In this document: positions 11,697 through 22,399 of the stretch, piece by piece
Layout of the letters: the number at the start of each line of letters is the position of its first letter
Position numbering within the stretch: the stretch's first letter is position 1
Assembly: GCA_004352715.1 (NCBI GenBank)
Contig: SCFE01000120.1
Location: forward strand, 1,062,665 to 1,126,664
DNA: 64,000 nt
Source of the DNA: Hofstenia miamia
Lineage: Eukaryota > Xenacoelomorpha > Acoela
Direction of reading: 5' to 3'
The notes under the pieces: model-generated
Told to the model about the DNA's origin: nothing
Database searches by the model: none
What the model saw: only the letters and a program-made list of their open reading frames with translations
Translations under genes and position numbers: made by a program

Positions 11697-12072
11697 TCAT
11701 GACGATTTAACAAATACCATTCCATTATTCTTTTTCACAATTTCTTCAATTCTAAATTGGTTTTTTCTTAATTCTTCATAAAATGCTAATTGTATTTCTT
11801 TATCAGCCAAATCTTTCAATTTGTAATGTTATAGGGTATGTTAATTTTACTTCATCAAAAATAAATATTTCCTCAGTCCAATTATGAATATAACCTTTAT
11901 TAAAAATTTTCCAATTAAAATTATTAAGTTGAACTGTGTCATCTATTCTACATTTAGCTCAAAAGCACATGGGCTTCTCCCTGTCAAATTCATTGATACT
12001 TTACAAATGGTTGGTTGTAAACTTTATTTTCATTTTTATTTCTTGATGCTTCAATTGGAAGTATTTTTATAA
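11697..12072 (-). pseudogene. Polinton/Maverick-type integrase, C-terminal fragment
   Basis: On the minus strand, 'PIEASRNKNENKVYNQPF' (near 12060-12010) is followed, after frame changes, by 'NKGYIHNWTEEIFIFDEV' (about 11920-11860) and 'YKLKDLADKEIQLAFYEEL' (about 11830-11770), then a short chromodomain-like 'FRIEEIVKKNNGMVFVKSS' and a stop. The order 'PIEAS...NENKV', 'KGY..NWTEEIF', 'YKLKDL...FYE-EL' and a chromo-like tail is that of retroviral-like integrases of Polintons; some LTR-element integrases share it. The catalytic core is not visible. Two or more frameshifts are present. It is related in type, and possibly in origin, to the capsid and protease relics at 20.5-22.4 kb on the same strand. 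Confidence 0.75.
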
Positions 12073-13050
12073 AGCTATTGTATTATTGTATTAATTTAAA
12101 ATTGTAGGAAGTATATTTAAATATTGTGTATTGCTTTGCTTAGAGCAAGACAATGACAATTGATTGCTTTTTGAATTACTAAACCTCTTGGCTCTAAGCC
12201 CCAAATTCATGTGGCAACTAGCTAAAAGCTACAAGCCTGGTTCTAAGGCACTGTTCCCTCAGCCATTATGCCCTTTAAATTACAACCAATGTGACATCTT
12301 CTGAAAATACTGTTTCTACAAAAATGATGTTCTAGGAACAGTATGTAAATTTTCTGGAAAAACACAAAATCTCATCAAAAATATAAAATAATATCAAGTA
12401 GCAGTTTTTGGGTCCCATTAAGCACAATTTTAAATACAATCCACAAATTTGACGCAGTGTTCAAATTGTTCATATTAAAAAATGCTAAGATTTTGCAAGT
12501 TATGTAGTTAATACAGTTCTGGGTCAATTCACTCATGATGGCATATTTTTGCTATAGAGCCCCTAATTGCTTTTGAGCAATTCCTTAAAACTGTTTTCTA
12601 TTATAAATGTATTAAAATTTTAGAAAGACTAAATATCGCCTTTTAAATTCATAAGTTCTAAAGTGACAAATTTTGGTTTAATTAACCCATTTGGTCAGTG
12701 TAATGTTAGAAACATGAACGACTTGTTCCAGTGTTTATTTATTTACATTGATTTTCTTAATCTTTTCAAACAAGAAATTCAAACATCACAATCAATTTGA
12801 ATAAAATTTAAGCAATCTACAGAAAAAATATATCTCAAGCTCTTATATTCTTCTATGTAACATGGATCGCTCAAATTAGTTTTTCTTAATAGAATCTTCT
12901 GCAATTATTCTTTAAAATCTTAAAATATTCAAATGGGTTGACAATTGCCTGATTATATAATTGTTTGCATAAACAATGCCATAACATATTGAAAAAAAGT
13001 AGCTATTCTATGAAGAGATGGTTTTCTTCAAATATATTTTTTCCTTATCC
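12073..13050. other. AT-rich DNA without recognised genes
   Basis: Only short, stop-rich frames. Given its position it may be interior Polinton-type sequence too decayed to recognise. Confidence 0.4.
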
Positions 13051-13062
13051 ATGAACCACCAT

Positions 13063-13073
13063 AATATATATAT

Positions 13074-13113
<40 letters not shown>

Positions 13114-13215
13114 NNNNNNNNNNNNNNNNNNNNNNNNNNNNNNNNNNNNNNNNNNNNNNNNNNNNNNNNNNNNNNNNNNNNNNNNNNNNNNNNNNNNNNN
13201 NNNNNNNNNNNNNNN

Positions 13216-13244
<29 letters not shown>
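13063..13244. repeat. (TA)n microsatellite with a 102-N gap (13114-13215)
   Basis: Pure TA on both sides of the gap. Confidence 0.95.
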
Positions 13245-13246
<2 letters not shown>

Positions 13247-13261
13247 AGGTGCTTTTGCATT

Positions 13262-13490
13262 ATCTACCCCCTCTCAAATAAATATTAATTTATCAATGTA
13301 AATATTTTAGACATAACCTAAACCTTGTTTCAACTTTGTTGGCAATCTATTGTTCAATCCTGCTTACTTGAAATAGTGCACAATATCTTTAGCTGAAGTA
13401 ACAAGTTGTGTAATTTCGCCTGTCTGCTTTCCAAGTGCAGTTCGTAAAGTGGTATTTAGGTCATGACCTGTCCAGGAAATTCGATCAAAC
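13262..13490 (-). pseudogene. hAT transposase fragment
   Basis: The minus strand reads 'ISWTGHDLNTTLRTAL', then 'EITQLVTSAKDIVHYFK', a stop, 'AGLNNRLPTKLKQGL' and 'IYIDK'. This matches the hAT pattern C/W-x2-H-xLN..., 'CK-LV-YFK--GLN--L---LKQ', with the expected W of 'RWN' replaced by a stop. It is a short internal fragment of a ZBED/Activator-like transposase, different from the C-terminal domain in the protease intron. Confidence 0.8.
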
Positions 13491-13502
13491 AGCAGATATA
13501 AG

Positions 13503-13665
13503 CTAACTATTGCAATCACTAGTACATGAAGGAGACAACTTGTGTTTTTGAGCCATTAAATTGCAATCATTGCAAGCAGAACCCTGATATTTCTCAGTTA
13601 AATGACAATGATCTCTTACTAGTTTTTCATTTACATGTCCACATAGATAACATTCCTTTGAGTTT
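13503..13665 (-). pseudogene. HNH/endonuclease VII-like zinc fragment of the Polinton-associated polymerase type
   Basis: The minus strand encodes 'KECYLCGHVNEKLVRDHCHL', directly followed by 'TEKYQGSACNDCNL', with four metal-ligand cysteines in two CxxC pairs and a central RDHCH. This C-x2-C...VRDHCH-TG-YRG-A...CN arrangement is familiar from large B-type DNA polymerase polyproteins of selfish DNA elements in invertebrates, where it precedes a 'FHN-SGYD' segment. That continuation is absent; the frame soon stops and hAT sequence follows. It is a fragment only. Link to the other Polinton-type relics is inferred from strand and proximity. Confidence 0.6.
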
Positions 13666-13689
13666 TAAAATTTTCAATTTTCTTTTTTA

Positions 13690-14992
13690 GTAATTTTCAT
13701 TGAAATGTCACATAAGTAAAAAAATGCTGCAAAACAAATGTAAATCACAAACGTTAAAAAATGTTGGAAAAGAAATGTAAGTCAAAAACATGAAAAATCA
13801 TCGGAAAAAATGTAAGTCTACAAATGTGGAAAAGTCATATACAGGGTATTTATTTAATTCTTAATATAAAAGACACCAATAAAATTTTAGAATGTAAGCA
13901 ATTTCTTATAATATACCATTTATATTTTTAGATGTTTTTTATATATGTGTATCAATAAACATTAACAACCAATTTAAAACACTAATAAGAAAACATGTTA
14001 TCAACAATCTTGAAACGTTTCATATAAAAATTCCTACTTGCAAATATTTTATTCTTGAATTAAAAGAGAAATACGTATTGAAAAAACATTTATTTCATTT
14101 TTACCAGAGATGATTACTGATAAATCATTTTACTTTATTAACATTTTAGTTTTGTAGCATCTTTCATTTACACAATTGTATAAATTGGGAAAAACATGTA
14201 ATAATTGAGATTGTTTTCCAACTTGTGAAAAAAATTCTAGTTTTATATGATTTGAAAATGTTTTAATTAATTGTGCTAATTTTTAAATTGATTTTGATTG
14301 GATGTTTGGTAGATAACAATCTTTACAATTGGACACATTTTAACATTTGAACAATAGATAAAAAATTATGCATAGCAGCATAATGGAATTTTACATGCTT
14401 GTACTGCGCTTATGATTGGATACATTTTGACAGTTGAACAATAGAATATAAATAAAAACTATGTTGACATGGTCTATGAAGTGTGTAACTTTCTACACGT
14501 ATGAATATACACAGTTGGCATAATGGAATTTCACATTTATGAAAGAACTACCTATAAAGATTTCAAACTTTTTGGTAAGATATTTTTATAATTATATCTC
14601 AGATATTGTTTTTGATTCTTAACACTTTTTTACAATATTATCTCTAGTTAGTTTTACAGATATTTCTTTTAAAAACATAATTTTATTTTAATGAATTGCT
14701 GTGAATTTACTGTCTGATGTTAAATTAATTATATACTTTATCATAAATAGAAACATCATTTGTTTGTTAATAAACATTTTTAATTCATTTTATTTAAGCT
14801 TTTAATATTCATGTGTTTTTGATTGTGAATGTCATCTCATTTTTAATAACAACTTGTTTATTAACCATTAATTTAGATATGACCATGTGAAATTCATAAT
14901 GTGCAAATACGCATTGTGTTTGCTTCCTACAGAATTCCCTCAACAACAATGATGATAAACTAACACAATGGACAAATTTAATAGCATGATAC
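13690..14992. repeat. Interspersed repeat family A, copy 1
   Basis: Non-coding sequence. From about 13797 to the N gap it aligns, with small indels and roughly 10-15% visible difference, to 22556-23640. The end segment containing CTCAACAACAATGATGATAA (near 14939) occurs again near 23610 and, as a partial copy, near 24570. The start (13712-13840) has three to four degenerate units of about 36 bp based on AAATGTAAGTC. Confidence 0.85.
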
Positions 14993-15992
14993 NNNNNNNN
15001 NNNNNNNNNNNNNNNNNNNNNNNNNNNNNNNNNNNNNNNNNNNNNNNNNNNNNNNNNNNNNNNNNNNNNNNNNNNNNNNNNNNNNNNNNNNNNNNNNNNN
15101 NNNNNNNNNNNNNNNNNNNNNNNNNNNNNNNNNNNNNNNNNNNNNNNNNNNNNNNNNNNNNNNNNNNNNNNNNNNNNNNNNNNNNNNNNNNNNNNNNNNN
15201 NNNNNNNNNNNNNNNNNNNNNNNNNNNNNNNNNNNNNNNNNNNNNNNNNNNNNNNNNNNNNNNNNNNNNNNNNNNNNNNNNNNNNNNNNNNNNNNNNNNN
15301 NNNNNNNNNNNNNNNNNNNNNNNNNNNNNNNNNNNNNNNNNNNNNNNNNNNNNNNNNNNNNNNNNNNNNNNNNNNNNNNNNNNNNNNNNNNNNNNNNNNN
15401 NNNNNNNNNNNNNNNNNNNNNNNNNNNNNNNNNNNNNNNNNNNNNNNNNNNNNNNNNNNNNNNNNNNNNNNNNNNNNNNNNNNNNNNNNNNNNNNNNNNN
15501 NNNNNNNNNNNNNNNNNNNNNNNNNNNNNNNNNNNNNNNNNNNNNNNNNNNNNNNNNNNNNNNNNNNNNNNNNNNNNNNNNNNNNNNNNNNNNNNNNNNN
15601 NNNNNNNNNNNNNNNNNNNNNNNNNNNNNNNNNNNNNNNNNNNNNNNNNNNNNNNNNNNNNNNNNNNNNNNNNNNNNNNNNNNNNNNNNNNNNNNNNNNN
15701 NNNNNNNNNNNNNNNNNNNNNNNNNNNNNNNNNNNNNNNNNNNNNNNNNNNNNNNNNNNNNNNNNNNNNNNNNNNNNNNNNNNNNNNNNNNNNNNNNNNN
15801 NNNNNNNNNNNNNNNNNNNNNNNNNNNNNNNNNNNNNNNNNNNNNNNNNNNNNNNNNNNNNNNNNNNNNNNNNNNNNNNNNNNNNNNNNNNNNNNNNNNN
15901 NNNNNNNNNNNNNNNNNNNNNNNNNNNNNNNNNNNNNNNNNNNNNNNNNNNNNNNNNNNNNNNNNNNNNNNNNNNNNNNNNNNNNNNNNNNN
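14993..15992. other. Assembly gap of exactly 1000 N
   Basis: A placeholder gap ending in (TA)n at 15993-16018. By comparison with 23.6-25.2 kb, part B of the interspersed repeat would be expected here. Confidence 0.98.
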
Positions 15993-16168
15993 TATATATA
16001 TATATATATATATATATAGTGTGATGAACAAAATTTGAAAGATGTTGTTAATGGCCTTCATTATCTCATTAAAGCATTGATTACATCAATCGGTCGGTTA
16101 TCATCATTATTTTTGCTTCGAATCTTTCATAATTACGACAATCATCCATGAAATATTATTTCACTTAC

Positions 16169-16193
16169 TATATATATATATATATATATATAT
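16169..16193. repeat. (TA)n microsatellite
   Basis: About 12 TA units. Confidence 0.9.
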
Positions 16194-16339
16194 CCCATTA
16201 ACTATATACATCCCATTTTTTTCTGGCCGAGACAGGTATTTATTGTTTGCATCAAATCTTTCCTAAACATCTATTTTAATTAATATATAGACAGCGTGAG
16301 TATTATACATGTATATTCAGAAGTCATAATTGCACTTAC

Positions 16340-16482
16340 TTCTACAAGCATGAGCATTGTTTGTAGTTCCTCTTTGCCAAGGTAAGTCAAAGTAAAAATC
16401 TTTACAAACACCGCAGTCTAATCCTTTGGTGTTATGTTTACAAACACATTCGAAGCGTTTTTTCATCTGATTAAAATTACAT
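16340..16482 (-). CDS. Single laminin-type EGF-like (LE) exon
   Basis: A 143-bp minus-strand exon with an AG acceptor (CAATTTTTAG just before it) and a GTAAGT donor. It translates to 47 residues including '[20 protein letters not shown]' and '[18 protein letters not shown]'. The cysteine spacing and the 'KHNT-GL-C--C--FY-DLPW' core are those of the first LE domain after the laminin N-terminal domain in laminin beta and gamma chains (netrins are similar), secreted basement-membrane proteins. No frameshift or stop. Neighbouring exons were not found: the next would fall towards or within the 1000-N gap. It could be part of a real host gene with large introns, or an isolated exon copy. Confidence 0.8.
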
Positions 16483-17205
16483 CTAAAAATTGCTGAATGA
16501 AAACTTTACTTTAGCAGTTTTTTATCTCCCAAATTTGTGTGTAATGATATGTTATTTGCAAATATAACTTAACGCTTTCTAATCATCGTTTTGAAATTAT
16601 CATATTGAGTGTATTGAAAATTGCAGCTAGAGAAGATGTACTAAATGATATTGTATCCCGAATACAATGAATAAGATACTAAATCTTGTATTTTAATTAG
16701 TGAAAATGATATTGAAATATTCAAATTGAATTATGATTTGGGAATGTAGAAATTTATGTAAAAGTTATTTGAGCAAAATTATATAAAACTAAAAAATAAA
16801 ATCACAAAATATTAAATTATTACAAGAAGATTCCTTCTTTCACTGTTATTTCATAGAATTAAATGAGTTTGAAATACTCAAAAAGTTGCTTAGATTCATT
16901 TAGTCCTAGTATTATATATCCTATCCTAGTATTCCAATAAGGAAGATTGAATGGAATTATATATTAACCTTATTTTTATTGGAGTGCAGAGTTGCTCCTA
17001 ACAACATATCCTAACCAATCAAGATTGTGAAAGCTCACCACAAATTTTTATCACATGATATTTAGCTTTATTTATTTTCTGAAAAATTTCTGTCAAAATA
17101 TTTGGCCAAAAATGAAGACATTTTTTCAAAGAATAGTATTATGCTTAATTTTTTTTACAATTTGGCCAGCATAGGGGGAATTTTGCACTGCCAATAAACG
17201 ACGTA
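16483..17205. other. AT-rich DNA upstream of the laminin-type exon
   Basis: If the exon belongs to a live gene this would be intron. No other exon recognised. Confidence 0.45.
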
Positions 17206-17289
17206 TGTCAAAAAGCGAAATAGAAATAAGGGTAAGAACTAAAGTTTAAGAAACTACTGCTGTTTTCAGACAAAGATAGCAAAANTATA

Positions 17290-18308
17290 ATTTCACATTT
17301 AACGGCATACAAGATAGAATTCAGCGAAGCTATTTTGTCGGCTGAGCTACTACACAAAGCTAATGTTGCAAAGACAGAGATAAGGGTTATATTGGCTTCT
17401 TCTAAGCTTATACTATAAGACATAAAATCTGTCTTCCAGTGAGTTTTGGCAATGCCTACATCGAATTCGTTATGTCTGGCTGAGTGCGGAAGTTTAAACC
17501 GAAGCTGCATATAGAACTACTAAAACATTTCGTTTTAACGTTCGTGGAAGACGATACCAAGGCAGAAGCTGGAGCATGCTTGGACCAAGCACATAACGTC
17601 CATGCGCAACTCGACATTTCATTGGGCCCGAGATTGTCCAGATAAGCATCAATCAGTTAATTCAATGGAAGCAGTAGAGAAGAATAATGCACACTCAAAC
17701 CTTAATGATACTGATAATCATGCACATAATGAACAGTTGTGAGAAACATATTTTGTCTATGCCGAGTTTTCATAATATTGTAATTGTAACAAGAAGGCAC
17801 AGCATGCTATTATTGATACTGCATGTTCTACGACTGTTGCTGGTATCGGTATTTATTCTGGGCTACTTTAGATACCAGCACCCTTTCTATCAAGAAGTCT
17901 TCTTCTTCTTTTGTCTTCGGAGATGGGCACAGACAAGACGCCAGGTATCTTGTACTATTACCTATTCAGCTACCAGTGGAATTACGTCACCTTTCGGTTC
18001 ACATTGTCGAAGTTAAGTTACCTCTTCTTCTTTCACAAAGGTAATTATCGCGCATGAGAGGTATTATTGATTTACAGAAGTCTGTAATTAAGTTTGAAGG
18101 TGTTGTTCAGCTTATCATTATTATGCGGAGTAAACATATTGACATTGTGTTGTGTGCACTGAATAAAACCGGGAGCATGTCGAGAATTTATAATGTTTTG
18201 AGTGTTAAAAGTAGACTTTCCTTGACTGACTTGAGAAAGGTTTATAAGCAATTTGGTCACTCCAGCCAAGGACAACTTAATTACCAGGACGCGAAACGCG
18301 TACTTTAG
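17290..18308 (+). pseudogene. LTR-retroelement gag-protease-integrase start, degenerate
   Basis: Read in order with frame changes and stops: a gag-like helix region ('EAILSAELLHKANVAKTEIR', then 'ILASSKLIL', 'DIKSVFQ'); a damaged zinc knuckle ('STFHWARDCPD', about 17607-17640); an aspartic protease core ('AIIDTACSTTVAG', about 17805-17843) with DTA in place of DTG; a following 'FVFGDGHRQDARYLVLLPIQ' segment; and a start of an H2C2-type integrase zinc region ('LRKVYKQFGHSSQGQL', about 18229-18277). This layout is that of the pol N-terminal part of an LTR element with a 'DT-C--TVAG...FGDG' protease. The right edge lies about 100 bp before a THAP exon. A single N at 17285 marks a contig join at its left. 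Confidence 0.7.
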
Positions 18309-18404
18309 TGAGAGAAAGCTGATAGGCCAATGTTACACACGAAGATGATTCACCACACATTTATTTGCATAAAATCAGTCTCAGCGTGAAGCTTGCTTTA
18401 TCAA

Positions 18405-19993
18405 TGCCTCGCAAATGCTCCGTTTATGGCTGAACAGCAATTATGCCAAATGCAACACTAATGTAAAGACCTTCGGTTTCCCCAAGTCTTTAACAGAAAA
18501 GGCTCGATGGATTGCCGCATTACCAAATGCCAATCTTACTGTAAGTTAGTTAATTTTTTAGTTTTTTAGAAACTAATACGATTTTAGTTAATATGAATAT
18601 GTATAAATTTACATTTTAATTAGAGTTCTAAAAAGGATGATTTAAGAAAAAACAATTACAAAATTCTGAAGGTTTGTTAATAGAAACTGTTTTTCTAGAT
18701 TTAAATGTCACGACTCTTCGAAACAATGGGCTGTAGTGAATGATTTTGACCCAGAAAGGCCACTTTATCTTTTATACGATCCTGTTCATGCTATTAAATG
18801 CATTAGAAATTGCATTTTGAATGAAAAATCGCAAGAGCTTGATATCCATAGTGAATGTGGATCTGTGCTACGTGGTTCTTGGAAGGATTTGATGAAACTT
18901 TACAATCAAGAGAAACATAATTCTGTTAGAAGGACTAGGTTAAATTTTCAGGTGTTGCATCCTAGCAATATAGAAAGGCAGAAAGTTTCACTAGCTCTTA
19001 TCCCATTCGAAGAGAAGACCATTGCAGCCGTTAAAGATAGCGGATTTCATGAAACTGCAAGTTCTTTTGAAATTTTAGGAAGAATGTGGAGAATTTTAAA
19101 TGTCAAATCTCCCACTGCAGGAACGTTTTTGCGCGATTCTTACAGAGAACCCTTTTCGAAACCCAAATGACAACCGTTTCTCTTTTCTTAAAACTATTAG
19201 TACAGGATTCTCAAAATCTCTAAATTCCTTAAAACATAAATGTTTAACAAAAGCAACTGCATCTTCTTTCAATTTTACAATTCATAGCCTATTTGATATT
19301 ACCAAATATTTATTAACTGTGTGTGATTTCGACTATGTATGTCTTGGCCACTTTCAAACGGATCCTCTTGAAGGAATGTTTGGCTATATTCGACAACAAT
19401 CTGGAGGAAATTACTACATCGCTTTTGAGCAAGTTTTATCAGCTGTTGGTCTTACTAGAATCTCCCAATTAGTTGAGCTTGAAAAATGTTCTTTGAATGA
19501 GATTTCATTTCACAATTCTTCCTGTTGTAATGCTATTGTAAGTGAAGAAGAACTTTTAGTAATCGACTCAACTTTGAAAAAATATGAAAATATACAATTA
19601 TCTGATGAACTTAATGCATCATTGTTTTATATTGCTGGTTATATAACAAACAAAGAAGACTTGGAAGAAAATAGAGAAATTGTGAATCCTGGTTCAAATT
19701 TTCTAGAACTATTAAACAGAGGTGGGCTATCTTATCCTACCTCACAACTTTTTGTATTTGTAAAGATCAGTTACGTTGTTTTTAAGAAGATGGACAAAAT
19801 ATCTTTCCTAAATCACTTTTTGAAACTTCTTCTAAATGTATATCAAGTTGGCTTCTTTAGTTTTGCAATTAACAACAATCAAAATACTATTTGTCGCAGA
19901 TTGTGCAATATTCTCTTCAAGGGTGAAATTTTGCGCTCATCACCAGTTGAAGTACATACTTCTCAGAGAAAGAAGAAAAAGCTCAATTTTTGA
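18405..19993 (+). pseudogene. P-element/THAP9-type transposase, frameshifted
   Basis: 18405-18540 encodes the start of a THAP zinc finger: 'MPRKCSVYG', a stop/frameshift, then 'NSNYAKCNTNVKTFGFPKSL' and 'RWIAALPN'. It ends at a GTAAGT donor at 18541. After a probable intron, 18736-19170 gives 'LLYDPVHAIKCIRNCIL', the 'DP-H--KC-RNN' block of P transposases. A frameshift near 19150 leads into a 19100-19993 frame with 'TDPLEGMFGYIRQQSGGNYY', the most conserved P-element signature. That frame ends with a basic tail and TGA. P transposases cut and paste DNA using an RNase H-like core with a GTP-binding insertion. Long open stretches show fairly recent decay. No flanking inverted repeats were found. 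Confidence 0.88.
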
Positions 19994-20530
19994 TAAATTG
20001 TTTCAGTATTAATACATGTTTTTTGTAATCAAATTTTACAATTTCTTTTATCAGTGTTTATTTATTTGAAATTCATTAAAAATATCATAAAATGTACAAT
20101 TTTTCAATGGCCTATCAGCTTTTTTACACTATTGTTCTCGTTTCACGTCCTGGTAATTAAGTTGTCCTTGACTCATTATAAAGAAGACATGCCCACATTC
20201 AATGTTGTTCCCTCGCGAAGCAATCAAACGTTTTTCAGGTTATGTTTCCATCTTTATCCTTTAAAGTCCACATTTGGTGTTTAAGATTAAGATATATTGA
20301 CAGGTATCCAAAATCAATTAGCACAACCTCACAGCCATTATACATCAGTTCGTCCAAATACATTGTAAATTTATTCAATCCATCAAGCAACATACCCCAG
20401 CCTTCCAACATTTTTCAGATAATAATGTTACATTAACCATTACATATACCACTAGTCTGTGGTTTTGTTATCAACCAAGTGAACTTGCAATGTAATGTCT
20501 ACATATTTTATTAAATTTGTTTTATGTGTT
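19994..20530. other. AT-rich DNA between the transposase and the protease relic
   Basis: The minus strand is open from about 20436 to 20283 ('GMLLDGLNKFTMYLDELMYN') but matches no family I know. It may be further Polinton-type sequence. Confidence 0.35.
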
Positions 20531-20868
20531 TTAGATAATTTTATTAAGATCATTATCAGACAAAAAATTATTAATAAATGGTAAATTGGTAAACACAAGC
20601 ACCTCTGGTATTTTATTAAAAAATAAAAATACACAAAATATACAGTAAGCACCACAATTGGAGATGTTCCTTGTAATCTTGTTTTTCTATCACCCTCATA
20701 ATTGCAAAATCCTGGATAGGCAGTGTGACAATACCATTTAATGTCAGGATAATGTTTTAAGGGATGTGCAAGAGAATTAAGTCACCATTGTCACCTCATA
20801 TAATCAACAACCAATGTGTACCAGGGTGATTGCATGGAATTGCATTTGCAATTAAAAATCAGCCTTTA
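20531..20868 (-). pseudogene. Adenovirus-type cysteine protease of a Polinton/Maverick element, degenerate
   Basis: On the minus strand, 'FLIANAIPCNHPGTHWLLII' (20868 down to about 20810) carries the 'PGTHW' histidine box. After stops and frame changes, 'TRNISNCGAYCIFCVFLFF' (about 20672-20610) carries the cysteine box, followed by an acidic 'NNFLSDNDLNKII' tail and a TAA at 20533. H-then-C in this order, with C followed by G-x-YC, is the adenain/Ulp1-fold protease that matures capsids in adenoviruses and is encoded by Polintons. It lies about 0.6 kb downstream of a capsid-like gene on the same strand, as expected for one element. At least two frame breaks and one stop make it inactive. Confidence 0.78.
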
Positions 20869-21496
20869 AACAAACTTTGTTGAATATCATCTGAGGCACT
20901 GCAAATTTGAAAGCTGAATGAGGGAATTTGTAAAGAAATGCATTTAATCATATCAGTGTCCATTAGATATTTAAATAATTGTAAAGTCTCAAATGTCTAA
21001 ATTTAATGTAGAGCCAAAACAATAAAGACAGTAGATGGCCTAAAATTGGTAAATTACAACCAAAATCTGTAAAATATCAGATATCCATTGCCAATTCCAA
21101 ATTCTCTTTTAAGAAAACCATAGCTATTGTTGAAAATTGCATGTATTCTAAACAGCTTTACAAATTTCAAAAGCAAGTGTAGCCTTGAAATATCAATTCC
21201 AATCAATCCACATTGAGGGTTCATTTGCAAAACTTATTCAACACCAACATTGTGTATACTGTGTTTCTGTAATAGATAGTTTGTAACATGTGCACACTTT
21301 AAATGTGGGTCTTTGGTAAAGTGAATATAACCTTCCACTGCTTGAATTTTGTAGAGTTTCAACATCTTTCTACAATACAATTATTTACAAAACACATATC
21401 TTATCCATTTATAACATTTTGATGTTTATCAATATAGACTTTGGAATTGGTTTCCCTAAAATGATAACTTCCATTGATTTAAAATCCAGTATTAAA
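20869..21496 (-). other. Decayed continuation between capsid-like and protease relics
   Basis: The minus strand contains short open pieces ('MEVIILGKPIPKSILINIK' near 21470-21415; 'GYIHFTKDPHLKCAHVTNYL' near 21335-21275) that probably continue the capsid-like protein or a minor structural gene. They are interrupted by many stops. I cannot assign them securely. Confidence 0.4.
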
Positions 21497-22399
21497 TTAA
21501 TTATGCCTGTAAACTGTTGATTTGGAACAATTGCAAGGTGATTCTTCTAATGGGTTCATTGGAAAAAACATTTTCTCTAGTAAACATGTTCTGACCCACT
21601 GGAATGTATGTGTAAGAATTCTTGTAAAGTGGTATGTAGCAGAAGTTGTCAATAGTATTTTTTCAATTGCCAAATGTACACTTTCTATGACTCTGAGCTT
21701 TCTTAGAGTTAGGAAGGCACCCATAATTTGTATTTTGTAATCTGCATTTACATCTGAAATTAAGGAAAAATCGTCTTGTGATCCTAAAAGCTTTTGTCAA
21801 ATATCAACACAGGGTATTAGTAATCTTTCACATTGGAAAAAATTAATAGCAAGGGTGCCATAGAAGCTTACTGCCTGGCTTTCCCCAGTTAGTGCTCTAC
21901 ATCTATACATTTACTCATCATCTTTTTCATCACCATCTTTTATCAGTTTATCATGGTGGTTTTCATAATAATACCTGCTTGACATTAATATAGAAGTGTT
22001 GTTGGCTGCACTTTTTGATAGTTCATTGGTAATCATAACCATATGAGGCCATACTGCATCACCTGTATGTAGTAAAACACCATTTGCATATATACTATAA
22101 TTGCTAAGCAATGAGTGTAAGGCACTATTTGCTAAACAATCTTAATCTTGTTTTGTATCATCTGTGTCATCCCAAACTAGGTTCCCACCATCACTTTTGC
22201 ATACAATTTTCATTGATAAACCAAGATGTATACTCTGCAAATCAATGTACACATTTTGCTCTGACCTGAAATTAAATTCAATGAGTAGTCCATTAAAACC
22301 AGAAGTTGGGAAATATTCCTATGTACTACCTCCATTAAAGTTTACCAACACCTTATCATGTTTGAAAATATCCAAGCAAGAATGAGTAAATGTGGTCAT
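21497..22399 (-). pseudogene. Polinton-type major capsid-like protein (F54H12.2-like), degenerate
   Basis: From an ATG at 22399 downward one frame persists for about 800 bp with four stops (near 22332, 22142, 21912 and 21807) and one frameshift near 21575. Landmarks: 'NGLLIEFNFRSEQNVYIDLQ', 'NSALHSLLSNYSIYANGVLL', 'MITNELSKSAANNTSILM', 'INFFQCERLLIP', 'DDFSLISDVNADYKIQIMGA', 'SVHLAIEKILL'. After the shift comes a 'TREN-FSNEPIRRI' type block. This succession is that of the proteins labelled F54H12.2-like in many invertebrates, which correspond to the double-jelly-roll major capsid protein of Polintons/Mavericks. Such a protein would form an icosahedral shell. This copy cannot be expressed whole. 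Confidence 0.8.

Noticed and set aside
17208-17510. 100-residue minus-strand frame containing an N
   Set aside because: The plus strand here matches gag of an LTR element; the frame is its shadow and crosses a contig join.
21911-22111. Independent small minus-strand gene
   Set aside because: It is one stop-to-stop segment of the capsid-like relic.
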